NCBI GenBank assembly: GCA_009695395.1
Contig: SIBB01000081.1
Location: forward strand, 1 to 10,616
DNA from: Pedosphaera sp.
GTDB lineage: Bacteria; Verrucomicrobiota; Verrucomicrobiia; Limisphaerales; SXTU01
Direction of reading: 5' to 3'
DNA: 10,616 nucleotides
A model generated the notes under the pieces. The model saw only the letters and a program-made list of their open reading frames with translations, was not told the DNA's origin and did no database searches. A program made the position numbers and the translations under genes. Below are positions 1 through 6,976 of the stretch, one piece after another; within the stretch, counting starts at the first letter, position 1, and each line of letters starts with the position of its first letter.

Positions 1-54
1 GCCAGTTTGCCGAGTTGCCAGCGGCGTGGACGCCGTGCCCCGCTCGCAGAAAGT

Positions 55-80
55 TAGAGCGTTTACATAAATAATGTAGC
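55..80 (+). repeat. IS630 left terminal inverted repeat with TA target site
   Basis: The repeat begins TAGAGC and ends ATGTAGC. It matches the reverse complement of 1031-1056 at 20 of 26 positions, with the six outermost and the seven innermost bases all identical. The first two bases are the TA target dinucleotide. Confidence 0.85.
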
Positions 81-1054
81 TTTCAGGTCGGTTGGGGTTG
101 TGGCAGAGTTGTGGCATGAAAGCCATCCCGGTGGCCGTGCGTGAACGCATTCTCCAGCTCTACGACCGGGGCAAAAGCACCGGCGAAATCGCCGCCAGCT
201 TCGGCTACTGTGTCGCGGCCGTGCGGCGTGTGCGCCAGCAGTTCAAAGCCCGCGGCACCTTGGAGCCGCAAACTCACCGCTGCGGCCGCAAAACCCTCCT
301 GACGCCGGCCCGCAAGGCCCGCCTGTTGGGGATGCTCGAACGCCAGCCCGACGCCACGCTGTCCGAACTGGGCGCGCCGCTGGGGCGGCCCACCGCCACG
401 ATTGACCTGTGGCTAAACCGGCTGGGCTGGAGGCGTAAAAAAACGCTGCACGCCGCCGAGCGTCGCGGCCCGACGTGGCGGAACAAAGAAAGCTGTGGCC
501 ACAGCGGCTGGCGGGCGTGCCCGCCACCCGGCTGGTCTTCGTGGATGAAAGCGGCGCCCATACCCAGATGACCCGGCGCTACGGGCGCAGTCCGGTTGGC
601 CAGCGGCTAGGCTGCTCCGTGCCACACGGCCATTACCAGACCACCACGCTGATCGCGGCCGTGCGTCTACAGGGGCCACAGGCCCCGTGGCTCTTTGGCG
701 GACCGATGGATGGGGAACTGTTTCTGGCCTGGCTGAAGCAATGGTTGGGGCCCTGTCTGCAACGGGACGACGTGGTCGTGATGGACAACCTGGCCACGCA
801 CAAGGTGGCAGGGGGTGCGGGCGGCCATCGAGGCCACGGGCGCACGGCTGGAATATCTGCCGCCCTACTCGCCGGACCTCAACCCGATTGAGAACCTGTG
901 GAGCAAGGTCAAGCAGGCGCTCAAACGCCAAGCGCCGCGGAATGCGCGTCAACTGCGCCGGGCCGCCGGAACCGCCTTCGCCTCCGTCACCGCGACCGAT
1001 TGCCAAGGATTCTTTTTACACGCCGGATACGCTACATGATTTGTAGAAGTGCTC
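57..1054 (+). mobile_element. IS630-family insertion sequence, about 998 bp
   Basis: The element is bounded by 26-bp imperfect terminal inverted repeats (20 of 26 identical, counting the flanking TA) and has a TA dinucleotide at each end (55-56 and 1055-1056). That is the target duplication expected for IS630/Tc1-mariner insertion. It carries one transposase reading frame on the + strand whose stop codon falls inside the right repeat, as in compact IS630 elements. The length is normal for the family. The DNA brought together by removing the element (bases 1-54 and 1057 on) shows no gene I recognise, so I cannot say that the insertion broke anything. The ends look intact, but the transposase is frameshifted, so the copy is probably not autonomous. 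Confidence 0.88.
116..1039 (+). pseudogene. IS630-family transposase, split by two compensating frameshifts
   Basis: This is a DDE transposase that would cut and join the element at TA sites. The N-terminal part (116 to about 470, starting MKAIPVAVRERIL) is a helix-turn-helix DNA-binding region reading up to KKTLHAAERRGP. The homology then continues one frame over as DVAEQRKLWPQ (about 472-810) with LVFVDESGAH and VVMDNLATHK. It returns to the first frame as VRAAIEATGARLEYLPPYSPDLNPIENLW to the end. The catalytic codons are Asp 544-546, Asp 784-786 and Glu 890-892. Once the extra base is removed, the last two are separated by 34 residues, which is the D34E spacing of this family. The breaks fit one base lost in the C run at 469-471 and one gained in the G run at 811-815. 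ATG 116 is preferred over TTG 92, although neither has a clear ribosome binding site. An A7 run (437-443) lies nearby, but the conserved residues continue in frame past it. Confidence 0.85.
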
Positions 1055-1056
1055 TA
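1031..1056 (-). repeat. IS630 right terminal inverted repeat with TA target site
   Basis: This is the partner of the left repeat and reads GCTACAT...GCTCTA on the + strand. The transposase stop codon (TGA, 1037-1039) lies inside it. The last two bases are the second TA. Confidence 0.85.
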
Positions 1057-1096
1057 GTCTCAGGTGACCTCAGGCGATTGAACTTTCAGTGGCAGG

Positions 1097-1125
1097 TTGA
1101 CACTTGAACTGCAGGGGGGCATAGT
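1097..1125 (+). promoter_or_regulatory. possible sigma70-type promoter before the first pseudopilin gene
   Basis: A perfect TTGACA (1097-1102) is followed after exactly 17 bases by CATAGT (1120-1125), which matches TATAAT at four of six positions. Transcription would start near 1132, about 18 bases before the ATG at 1150. The site lies in the 93-base gap just outside the IS right end, so it belongs to the host DNA and not to the element. Nothing else was seen in this gap apart from a short CTCAGG direct repeat. The call rests on consensus match and placement only. Confidence 0.35.
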
Positions 1126-1149
1126 CGCAAGCAATAGCCTCACTCGTTT

Positions 1150-2088
1150 ATGAAACCCCATGATCGGTTTTTGCACCGGGAACGTGGAGGTAGTCCACTC
1201 CGTCAAGGGTTCACCCTGATTGAGCTGCTGGTGGTCATAGCGATCATTGCCATTCTTGCCGGGATGCTCCTGCCTGCACTCGCCAAGGCCAAAGCCAAGG
1301 CCAAGTCATCCCACTGCATGAGCAACACGCGGCAGATGGCCCAGGCGGGCCAGATCTACACCGTGGACATCGACGACAAGCTCATGTTCTCGTGGATGAG
1401 CCCGACCGACTTTGGAGCCACTGGTCCCTATGACACGCGGCACTACGGGGTGGTCAACGGCCAGTCCATCTTGAGCAAGATGCTTGCTGGTCCCAAGAGC
1501 TATGCCTGCCCCGGCTACGCGCCGGACAAGGCCATGGAAGGGGGCGGCTCTTACTGGACCCCGGGATACTCGCCTTCCGCCATGCCCATTTCCACCCAGC
1601 CAAGAGTGATGGCCAGCACGCACGGCTTCGACTGGTATCAACTCTCGCATTACCGTCTGAACCCATATCTCGGCTATCAAGGCATGGGGCAGGGGGTGGA
1701 AGGAGGGGGGGTTCCGGCAGGTTTGGGGGGCAAGTTCCAGGCTCCGCCCGGAGCGGTGGCCATGACCGGTGGCTGGCTCAATTCATTTCGACTCGGGAAT
1801 GTCGGCCGGCCGGCGGACCGCGTTTTTTCCCACGATGCGCGGCTGGCGGAAGTTCCCACGATGCCCACTCCGGGGAATGCCAACGCCGCTTGGACCAATG
1901 CCCAGATGGACAATGACCGCGCCAACGAGCTGAACTACAGTTCCGTCCAGCGCGCGCCCAACATCGGACTCCAGCACGCCAATCGCACGCTGATGTCCTT
2001 CATGGACGGCCATACGGAGTCCATCCCCAAGACCAGTCCCATCACCTACGGCGGCCTGGATGACGCCTACTGGGCGTTGGGCCAGTAG
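1150..2088 (+). CDS. pseudopilin-like protein with type II secretion/type IV pilin N-terminus
   Basis: This 312-residue protein has a 20-residue basic leader ending in Gly, then FTLIE. Prepilin peptidase would cut between G20 and F21, and Glu at mature position 5 is present. A hydrophobic helix of about 20 residues follows, then a Lys/Ala-rich stretch (LPALAKAKAKAK) typical of verrucomicrobial members. The globular part has a glycine-rich segment near residues 178-195 and a C-terminal FMDGHTESI, the DGH motif seen in the large families of orphan pseudopilins in Verrucomicrobia, Lentisphaerae and Planctomycetes. Such proteins are inserted in the inner membrane and may assemble into pseudopili; their individual roles are largely unknown. 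No secretion machinery genes lie nearby. No Shine-Dalgarno sequence is seen before the ATG. The gene ends 14 bases from the convergent neighbour. Confidence 0.88.
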   Translation: MKPHDRFLHRERGGSPLRQGFTLIELLVVIAIIAILAGMLLPALAKAKAKAKSSHCMSNTRQMAQAGQIYTVDIDDKLMFSWMSPTDFGATGPYDTRHYGVVNGQSILSKMLAGPKSYACPGYAPDKAMEGGGSYWTPGYSPSAMPISTQPRVMASTHGFDWYQLSHYRLNPYLGYQGMGQGVEGGGVPAGLGGKFQAPPGAVAMTGGWLNSFRLGNVGRPADRVFSHDARLAEVPTMPTPGNANAAWTNAQMDNDRANELNYSSVQRAPNIGLQHANRTLMSFMDGHTESIPKTSPITYGGLDDAYWALGQ

Positions 2089-2102
2089 CCGCCCGCTTCA
2101 GT

Positions 2103-2864
2103 TCAAGGTTTTGAACCCGCTTCCGGTCGCAGGGCCACATGGACTCGGCGAGCCCACTGGTCAGGAGTTTCCGAGCGTGCGCTAGGTGCCGGGGGCACGT
2201 TGGTTCGTCTTGCGATGGCGAGGTGAGTCAACTCGGTCCGGAGCTGGGCCTGCTTCTCCGTCGCCTCGCCCCCGACCATCACCAGCTTGCCGTTGCGCTG
2301 GCGCAGATGGCGTCGGTCCTCCTCGCCAAGCGGTTCCGGCAGTTGGCAGAAGGCGATGATGGTCGGGGTGCCGCCCTCTCGCCGCAACAACCTGGCCAGC
2401 TCGCCTGGAGGCCATTCGGTCTGCACCGCGCTCTGGCTGCTGAGAAGATGGAGATCCGCGCCGAAGGTGAATTTCCCCTTCTGCCGCAAGCGGTCCTTGC
2501 AGGCCTGCACCTGGGCCACCACCAGTTTTCCGGAGCGCACCAGCGGGTTGGCGTCGGGCAGCCCCGCAGGTGGGATTTCGTGGACAAAGATGATCGTGCC
2601 CGAACGGCCGATGAGGTTGAGCACCTCGTCGGCGGCGAACGTCCCGAGTGCGGCCGCTGTTTTGGTGACGACCTTGGTGCTGGTGACTCCGCTCGCGAAG
2701 ACGCCGCCCGGTTTGACGCCTCGCGGATCGTCCGGCGCTCCAGCGTCCGGCTTTAGCCATACGGACCAAATGGTTGCCAGTCCGGCCAAGGCCAGCCCCG
2801 CGCCCACAAGAAGCTGGCGAACGTTGCGCTGCGGGAGTGGCGTTGCGGTGGAAGGATGTCGCAT
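2103..2864 (-). CDS. hypothetical single-pass membrane-anchored protein
   Basis: I do not recognise this family. From the ATG at 2864 it encodes 253 residues; a TTG at 2915 would add 17, but the ATG is preferred. Residues about 17-37 (LLVGAGLALAGLATIW core) form one membrane helix preceded by Arg13 and Arg16, which predicts a cytoplasmic N-terminus and a periplasmic body. The body alternates hydrophobic strands (GTIIFVHEI, GKLVVAQVQ, TPTIIAFCQLP, GKLVMVGGE) with charged helices, suggesting an alpha/beta fold. No catalytic motif stands out. Third codon positions are strongly GC-rich on this strand throughout, which favours it over the overlapping + strand frame. It converges with the upstream pseudopilin gene, and its start overlaps the start of the broken + strand frame. 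A true coding gene is likely, but its function is unknown. Confidence 0.7.
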   Translation of the reverse strand: MRHPSTATPLPQRNVRQLLVGAGLALAGLATIWSVWLKPDAGAPDDPRGVKPGGVFASGVTSTKVVTKTAAALGTFAADEVLNLIGRSGTIIFVHEIPPAGLPDANPLVRSGKLVVAQVQACKDRLRQKGKFTFGADLHLLSSQSAVQTEWPPGELARLLRREGGTPTIIAFCQLPEPLGEEDRRHLRQRNGKLVMVGGEATEKQAQLRTELTHLAIARRTNVPPAPSARSETPDQWARRVHVALRPEAGSKP

Positions 2865-3690
2865 GAAGGTGCGGCTTCGACGGGCGTTCGTTGCGGGTGA
2901 TTCAGCGGCGGCCAAGTTCGCTTGTCGGCTCCGGACTCAAGGAAACCCCGCTTTGCACGCGGGCGGCGAACTCCATCCCAGGCCTAACTTTCGCCATGGG
3001 CGGCACGCTCCCCGAGCCCTGGCCATCGGTTGGCCACACTTGGAGTTTTGCGTGGAGCAGTTGGCCGGCATACCTGGCGGCGACGCCGTGGCGAGCCTGT
3101 ATCCGACCGCCGCGGAAGCTCGCATCACCTGCGCCATCGCGGACGCCGCGGCGAAGGTGCGCGACCTGGACTTCATATCATTTCACGGCGTCCGGCCATT
3201 TTTTCCGCAACTGACTGCCCAGCCCGTAAAGCCCCGACGAGGTCGAGCGCGAGCCGAGCCTGAGGTTGAACCGCGCCGGCGCGCACACCGCCTGATTGCA
3301 ATACGCGAGGTCGAAGCGCATCCCGCGCGCGGCTACGTCGTCCAAGCCTCCACCAACCTGCTCAACTGGGAGGACGTTGGCGCGTTCATCGCCGTGGGCG
3401 GAGCGGTGGATTTCACGGAGTCCGCCACTCTACAACCGCATCGCTACTATCGCATCTTGGACCGTGATACGAACCTGCCACCACCAACGAACAACAACTT
3501 CAGCAGCCGCCTCGTCCTCGCCACCAGTCCAGCGGCGGTGGTTGGCTGCATTATGCCCCGCACGCCGAGTGGCTTCGCAAGGCTTCGGAAGGACGCGCAC
3601 GCAGCCGTGCCAATTCTTGCCTACCGCACCGTCGCCAAGAATCCCGGCGAGCTGAACATCCTCCCCTCGAACCTGCGCCGCGTGTATTGA
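2863..3690 (+). pseudogene. degenerate gene with a QASTNLxxW tail-domain remnant
   Basis: The 973-base stretch between the two neighbouring genes (2865-3837) has no clean gene, but this frame is partly coding. Codons from about 3060 to 3180 and 3330 to 3475 have strongly GC-rich third positions. The second block reads GYVVQASTNLLNWEDVG...HRYYRILD, a short beta-rich domain found near the C-terminus of many secreted verrucomicrobial proteins. Between the blocks, coding character moves to the next frame (3236-3292, EPSLRLNRAGAHTA), which then meets a stop, and later returns. One extra base in the C run at 3232-3235 and one lost base near 3290 would restore a continuous domain. The ATG at 2863 has GGAAGGA upstream but overlaps the divergent gene's start. 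The N-terminal half is unrecognised. It could also be an intact 275-residue odd protein. Confidence 0.4.
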
Positions 3691-3693
3691 GCA

Positions 3694-3718
3694 CAGTCTT
3701 GCGGAGCGTGCGAGACTG
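3694..3718 (+). other. stem-loop after the decayed frame
   Basis: A 10-bp stem (3694-3703 with 3709-3718, two G-T wobbles) closes a 5-base GAGCG loop, starting three bases after the TGA at 3690. It has no T tract, so it is not a classical intrinsic terminator, but it could block transcription or protect an RNA end. The rest of the gap to 3837 holds nothing clear. A weak TTGAAC (3743-3748) has only poor partners near 3766-3772 as a promoter for the next gene. Confidence 0.4.
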
Positions 3719-3837
3719 CTCGCAGCGCGGGCAATAAAGATGTTGAACCCCCCTGTCGGACGCGCTCATATCCTGCCAGTTTACCAATCAACATCACTGC
3801 AACCTCACGCGGCCAACCCGCGTCTCAATCGAAACCT

Positions 3838-4944
3838 ATGAAAACTCCATCCCTCCTCGCTGCGTCGCTGGGCCTTGCCCTGCTGGCCGGTGCTGCCTCT
3901 GCCGCCAACTGGACGGCCGGCATGACCGAAGGCAAAGTCGCCCTCAAGTCCGCCGGGCCCATCACCTTCGGGCCGGACGGCATCCTCTTCATCGCGGACA
4001 CCAAGTCCGCCGCCATCGTCGCCATCGCCACGGGTGACACGAAGGCCGGGGCCGGCAAGGCCGTGAAGGTGGACGGCATCAACACGAAAGTCGCCGCTCT
4101 TCTGGGCACTGCCGCTGACCAGATTCTCATCGCCGACCTCGCAGTGAACCCCGCTTCGCAAACCCCCTACCTCGCCGTCACGCGTGGTCGCGGCGCAGGC
4201 GCGACGCCCGTGCTCGTGCGCGTGAAGGGCGATGGCAGTCTCGAAGTCGTTTCGCTCGACAAGGTGAAGCACGCGCGGGCTGACTTGCCGGACGCGCCGG
4301 TTGAAGGGGTTCAAGGCGATGGCAAAAAGCAGAGCAACCCGCGCCAGGAGTCCATCACGGACCTCGCGTTCCTCGAAGACCGCGTGCTCGTCGCCGGCCT
4401 GTCGAACGAGGAGTTTTCCTCCACGCTGCGCGCCATCCCGTTCCCGTTTCAGAAGATCGCCAACGGCACGAGCGTTGAGATTTACCACGGCGCGCACGGC
4501 AAGTTCGAGACCCGCTCGCCCATCCGCACGTTCGTCCCGTTCATGGTGGGCAAGGAGCCGCAACTGCTCGCCGCCTACACCTGCACGCCGCTTGTGCAGT
4601 TCCCCATCAGCGAGCTGAAGCCCGGCGCGAAGATCAAGGGCAAGACCATCGCCGAGTTGGGCAACCGCAACCGCCCGCTCGACATGATTGTTTATAAGAA
4701 GGACGGCAAGGACTGGCTCCTCCTCGCGAACAGCGCCCGTGGCGTGATGAAAATCACCACGGACGATATGGTCAACGCCGAGTCCATCACCACGCCCGTG
4801 CCGGGCATCAAGGGCACGAAGTATGAAACCATCGAGGCGTGGAAAGGCGTGGAGCAACTCGACAAGCTGGATGCCAACAACGCGCTCGTGATCCGCAAAG
4901 GCGAAGGCGACGCGCTGAATCTCGAGTCGCTCCCGCTCCCGTGA
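3838..4944 (+). CDS. secreted beta-propeller-like protein of unknown function
   Basis: This 368-residue protein has a clear Sec signal peptide: MKTPS, a hydrophobic core, and AGAASA with cleavage expected after Ala22. The mature part has repeated strand-turn-strand units of the kind found in NHL/SMP-30-type propellers, for example GPITFGPDGILFIADT at residues 40-55, ITDLAFLEDRVLVAGLSNEE, and RPLDMIVYKKDGKDWLLLANSARGVMKI near the end. No enzyme motif or haem site is evident, and the propeller fold is inferred from this strand pattern. It probably acts in the periplasm or outside the cell as a binding or scaffold protein. The next gene starts 26 bases downstream on the same strand and also encodes an exported protein, so the two are likely co-transcribed. 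No Shine-Dalgarno sequence is seen before the ATG, but the signal peptide fixes the start. Confidence 0.8.
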   Translation: MKTPSLLAASLGLALLAGAASAANWTAGMTEGKVALKSAGPITFGPDGILFIADTKSAAIVAIATGDTKAGAGKAVKVDGINTKVAALLGTAADQILIADLAVNPASQTPYLAVTRGRGAGATPVLVRVKGDGSLEVVSLDKVKHARADLPDAPVEGVQGDGKKQSNPRQESITDLAFLEDRVLVAGLSNEEFSSTLRAIPFPFQKIANGTSVEIYHGAHGKFETRSPIRTFVPFMVGKEPQLLAAYTCTPLVQFPISELKPGAKIKGKTIAELGNRNRPLDMIVYKKDGKDWLLLANSARGVMKITTDDMVNAESITTPVPGIKGTKYETIEAWKGVEQLDKLDANNALVIRKGEGDALNLESLPLP

Positions 4945-4970
4945 GCGGACGGCGGGGACAAACTTTGCTC

Positions 4971-6173
4971 ATGAGATGGAGGCCGGCACTCGCCGGCCTC
5001 CTCTTTGTCTGCATCGCAGATGCGCTGGAGCTGGGGACGAACTCCTTTGCTGCCGAACCGCCTCTTCCCTCCCCGGGCTTCACCGCCGTCTTTCTCCGCT
5101 GGGTTTCAGTTCCCAAGGAAACCAACCGACTCACGGTGGAAGTCTCCGGCTTGAGCAGGGACACGCTCTCCGCCCTGCAAGCGCCCGAGTGGGCCGCGAC
5201 GAACTGGCCGCGCCTGCTCGCCGTCTTCGTCGAGCAGCCGGGCACCGAGCCGCTCTCGATGCTGGGCGAGCATCGAATCGAGTCCGGGCTGCTTCGCTTC
5301 GTGCCCGCGTTTCCGTTGGAGCCGGGCTTGCGCTACCGGGCCGTGTTCGATGCCGGCCAGCTTCCGGGCGCGCCATCCACCACCGCTGGCAAGGTGACTT
5401 CCATCCTTCAAATCCCTGTGCAACGGGAGCGCTCGACGACGACCGTCACACAGGTTTATCCCAGCGCCGACGTGCTGCCGGAGAACTTGCTGAAGTTTTA
5501 CGTCCACTTCTCCGCGCCGATGAGCCGGGGAAACATCTACGAGCACATCCGCCTGCTCAACGCGGCGAACCAGCCCGTGAATCTCCCCTTCCTCGAACTC
5601 GCCGAGGAGCTGTGGAGCACGGATATGCTTCGGCTCACGCTCTTCATTGACCCCGGCCGCATCAAGCGCGAGGTCAAGCCGCTGGAGGAAATCGGTCCCG
5701 CGCTCGTCGCCGGCCAGCGCTTCACGCTCCTCATCGGCGGCAATTGGAAAGACGCGAACGGGCACCGGATGAAGCACGCGTTCATGAAGCGTTTCACCGT
5801 CGGCCCGCCAGACCGCGAACCTCCAGACCCGCAGCGCTGGGGCTACCAAGCCCCGCCTATCCGCACCCGCGAACCGCTGGCCATTGATCTCGCCGAGCCG
5901 CTGGACTCCGCGCTCGCACTGCGGATGATTCACGTCGTGGACGAGTCGGGTCGCGCCGTCCCCGGCCAGCCCTTCCTCACCGAGCGCGAGCGCATCTGGA
6001 AATTCCTGCCGCAGCACTCGTGGAAGGCCGGCCACTACTCGCTCGTTGTCGAGACCACCATCGAGGACCTCGCCGGCAACAACATCGGCAAGCCCTTCGA
6101 GGTGGACGTGTTTGAAGGTGTGTCGAAGCGGCTGGAGCGCACGACGGTGAAACTGCCCTTTGAGCTGAGGTGA
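4971..6173 (+). CDS. secreted protein with two bacterial Ig-like domains
   Basis: This 400-residue protein starts at ATG 4971, the only start that places a signal peptide at the N-terminus (MRWRPALAGLLFVC..., cleavage probably near Ala28). The frame is open upstream to 4839, but that part overlaps the preceding gene. After an N-terminal region (30-150) come two units resembling Big_5/SbsA-type Ig-like domains. The first, about 157-277, has KFYVHFSAPMSRG, a conserved-looking FLELAEELW and LTLFIDPGRIKR, and a DANGHRM loop. The second, about 290-382, ends in EDLAGNNIGKPFEVDVF. Such DxxGN loops are typical of these domains. It likely works as a surface or periplasmic binding or structural protein together with the upstream propeller-like protein. 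The family appears as an uncharacterised protein in several phyla (recalled, not searched). An intrinsic terminator follows the stop codon. Confidence 0.8.
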   Translation: MRWRPALAGLLFVCIADALELGTNSFAAEPPLPSPGFTAVFLRWVSVPKETNRLTVEVSGLSRDTLSALQAPEWAATNWPRLLAVFVEQPGTEPLSMLGEHRIESGLLRFVPAFPLEPGLRYRAVFDAGQLPGAPSTTAGKVTSILQIPVQRERSTTTVTQVYPSADVLPENLLKFYVHFSAPMSRGNIYEHIRLLNAANQPVNLPFLELAEELWSTDMLRLTLFIDPGRIKREVKPLEEIGPALVAGQRFTLLIGGNWKDANGHRMKHAFMKRFTVGPPDREPPDPQRWGYQAPPIRTREPLAIDLAEPLDSALALRMIHVVDESGRAVPGQPFLTERERIWKFLPQHSWKAGHYSLVVETTIEDLAGNNIGKPFEVDVFEGVSKRLERTTVKLPFELR

Positions 6174-6196
6174 CAAAAAGTATTCAGCAGTCAGTG

Positions 6197-6225
6197 TTCC
6201 GCATTGACGCGGGAGTTTTTTTTTT
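6197..6225 (+). terminator. intrinsic terminator of the secreted-protein operon
   Basis: A 6-bp stem (6197-6202 with 6209-6214, one G-T wobble) with loop ATTGAC is followed after one G by ten T residues (6216-6225). It lies 24 bases after the stop at 6173. The stem is short, but the T tract is perfect. It ends only 13 bases before the ATG of the next gene. Confidence 0.65.
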
Positions 6226-6238
6226 CAGACTCGCGGCC

Positions 6239-6973
6239 ATGAAAGTGTCCTCGACGCCCTCAGCGCCTCGCTCCATGGCTCATCCGCTGTGGGCATTCAC
6301 ACTCATCGAACTGCTCGTTGTCATCGCCATCATCGCGATTCTCGCCGGCATGCTCCTGCCCGCGTTGAGCAAGGCCAAGACGAAGGCCAACCAGACCTTT
6401 TGTATGAACAGCACCAAGCAATGGGCAATGGTGACGCAGCTCTATTGCGACGACCAAGATGACAAGCTCCCCTATGCGTGGAGCCGGCTCGGCGTCCAGG
6501 CAAACAGCTTCGACTACTTGCTCTCGCCTTACTTTCGCGGACAGGCGTTCAACTCTGCGCAGCAGGGCACGAGCTGGACCAACTCCCTCTCCAAGTGCCC
6601 CGACCGCCAGAAGGAATGGCACGACGCCACCAGCCCGGAGTATTCCGGCGCAGGAAATCCCTGGCGCATCAGCTACGGAATGAACCAGCACACGTCGCTG
6701 AACTTCGTCAACGGAGCGGCGGTCACCGCCGGCGACTTCGTCGCCACCGCGCGCCGGGCGCAGGTCAACCGCCCCTCCGATACCTATCTCGTTGGCGACC
6801 TGTCCTACAGGCGCAACCATCCGCCCATCGAGAACCTCAGCACGAACCACGTCGGTTACCGCCACGGAACGCGCTTCCCCGACGGACAGGCCATCACGGG
6901 TTACGTGGACGGCCATGTTGGCAGCTTTGACCGCCACAAAACCAACGGGGTCATTCTCGAGTTCAAGCAGTGA
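6239..6973 (+). CDS. pseudopilin-like protein with prepilin N-terminus
   Basis: This 244-residue protein has a 19-residue leader (MKVSSTPSAPRSMAHPLWA), then FTLIE and the long hydrophobic helix, followed by LPALSKAKTKA. Cleavage would fall between Ala19 and Phe20, so the residue before the cut is Ala instead of the usual Gly. Prepilin peptidases tolerate Ala in some substrates, but processing may be slower. The body has CMNSTKQW, SKCPDRQKEW and a C-terminal ITGYVDGHVGSF, the same DGH ending as the other pseudopilin in this window. The two are related at the N-terminus but diverge in the globular part. A GTG at 6170, overlapping the previous stop, would give an unusually long 42-residue leader read through the T10 tract, so ATG 6239 is preferred. 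The gene sits directly after a terminator and converges on the helicase gene. Confidence 0.85.
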   Translation: MKVSSTPSAPRSMAHPLWAFTLIELLVVIAIIAILAGMLLPALSKAKTKANQTFCMNSTKQWAMVTQLYCDDQDDKLPYAWSRLGVQANSFDYLLSPYFRGQAFNSAQQGTSWTNSLSKCPDRQKEWHDATSPEYSGAGNPWRISYGMNQHTSLNFVNGAAVTAGDFVATARRAQVNRPSDTYLVGDLSYRRNHPPIENLSTNHVGYRHGTRFPDGQAITGYVDGHVGSFDRHKTNGVILEFKQ

Positions 6974-6976
6974 GGT

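Noticed and set aside
1..54. Shared 8-mers GCCAGTTT (1-8 and 3775-3782) and GCTCGCAG (42-49 and 3718-3725) as a dispersed repeat
   Set aside because: The two matches are short and in a different order and spacing at the two sites, so they do not form one repeat. A CGGCGT/ACGCCG palindrome at 22-35 is also too small to call.
437..443. A7 run as a programmed frameshift site in the transposase
   Set aside because: A -1 slip here would replace the conserved TLHAAE segment with unrelated residues. The homology break lies about 30 bases further on, so a simple indel near 470 explains the data better.
2287..2862. Upstream extension of the + strand frame that ends at 3690
   Set aside because: It runs antisense to the membrane-anchored protein gene, whose codon pattern is clearly the real one there. 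Only the part after 2863 has any coding signs on the + strand.
3551..3787. Small - strand frame with two CxxC-like cysteines (LYCPRCEQ)
   Set aside because: It lies over the stem-loop and gap region, has no start signal or further zinc-ribbon residues, and its product is low-complexity Arg/Ser-rich beyond the first 30 residues.
3805..4857. Long open frame on the - strand opposite the propeller-like protein gene
   Set aside because: Shadow of a gene with a clear signal peptide and strand repeats; the antisense product is Arg/Gly/His-rich without motifs.
5106..6176. Long open frame on the - strand opposite the Ig-like protein gene
   Set aside because: The + strand frame has a signal peptide, Ig-like motifs and a terminator; the - strand product has no domain pattern and is a shadow.
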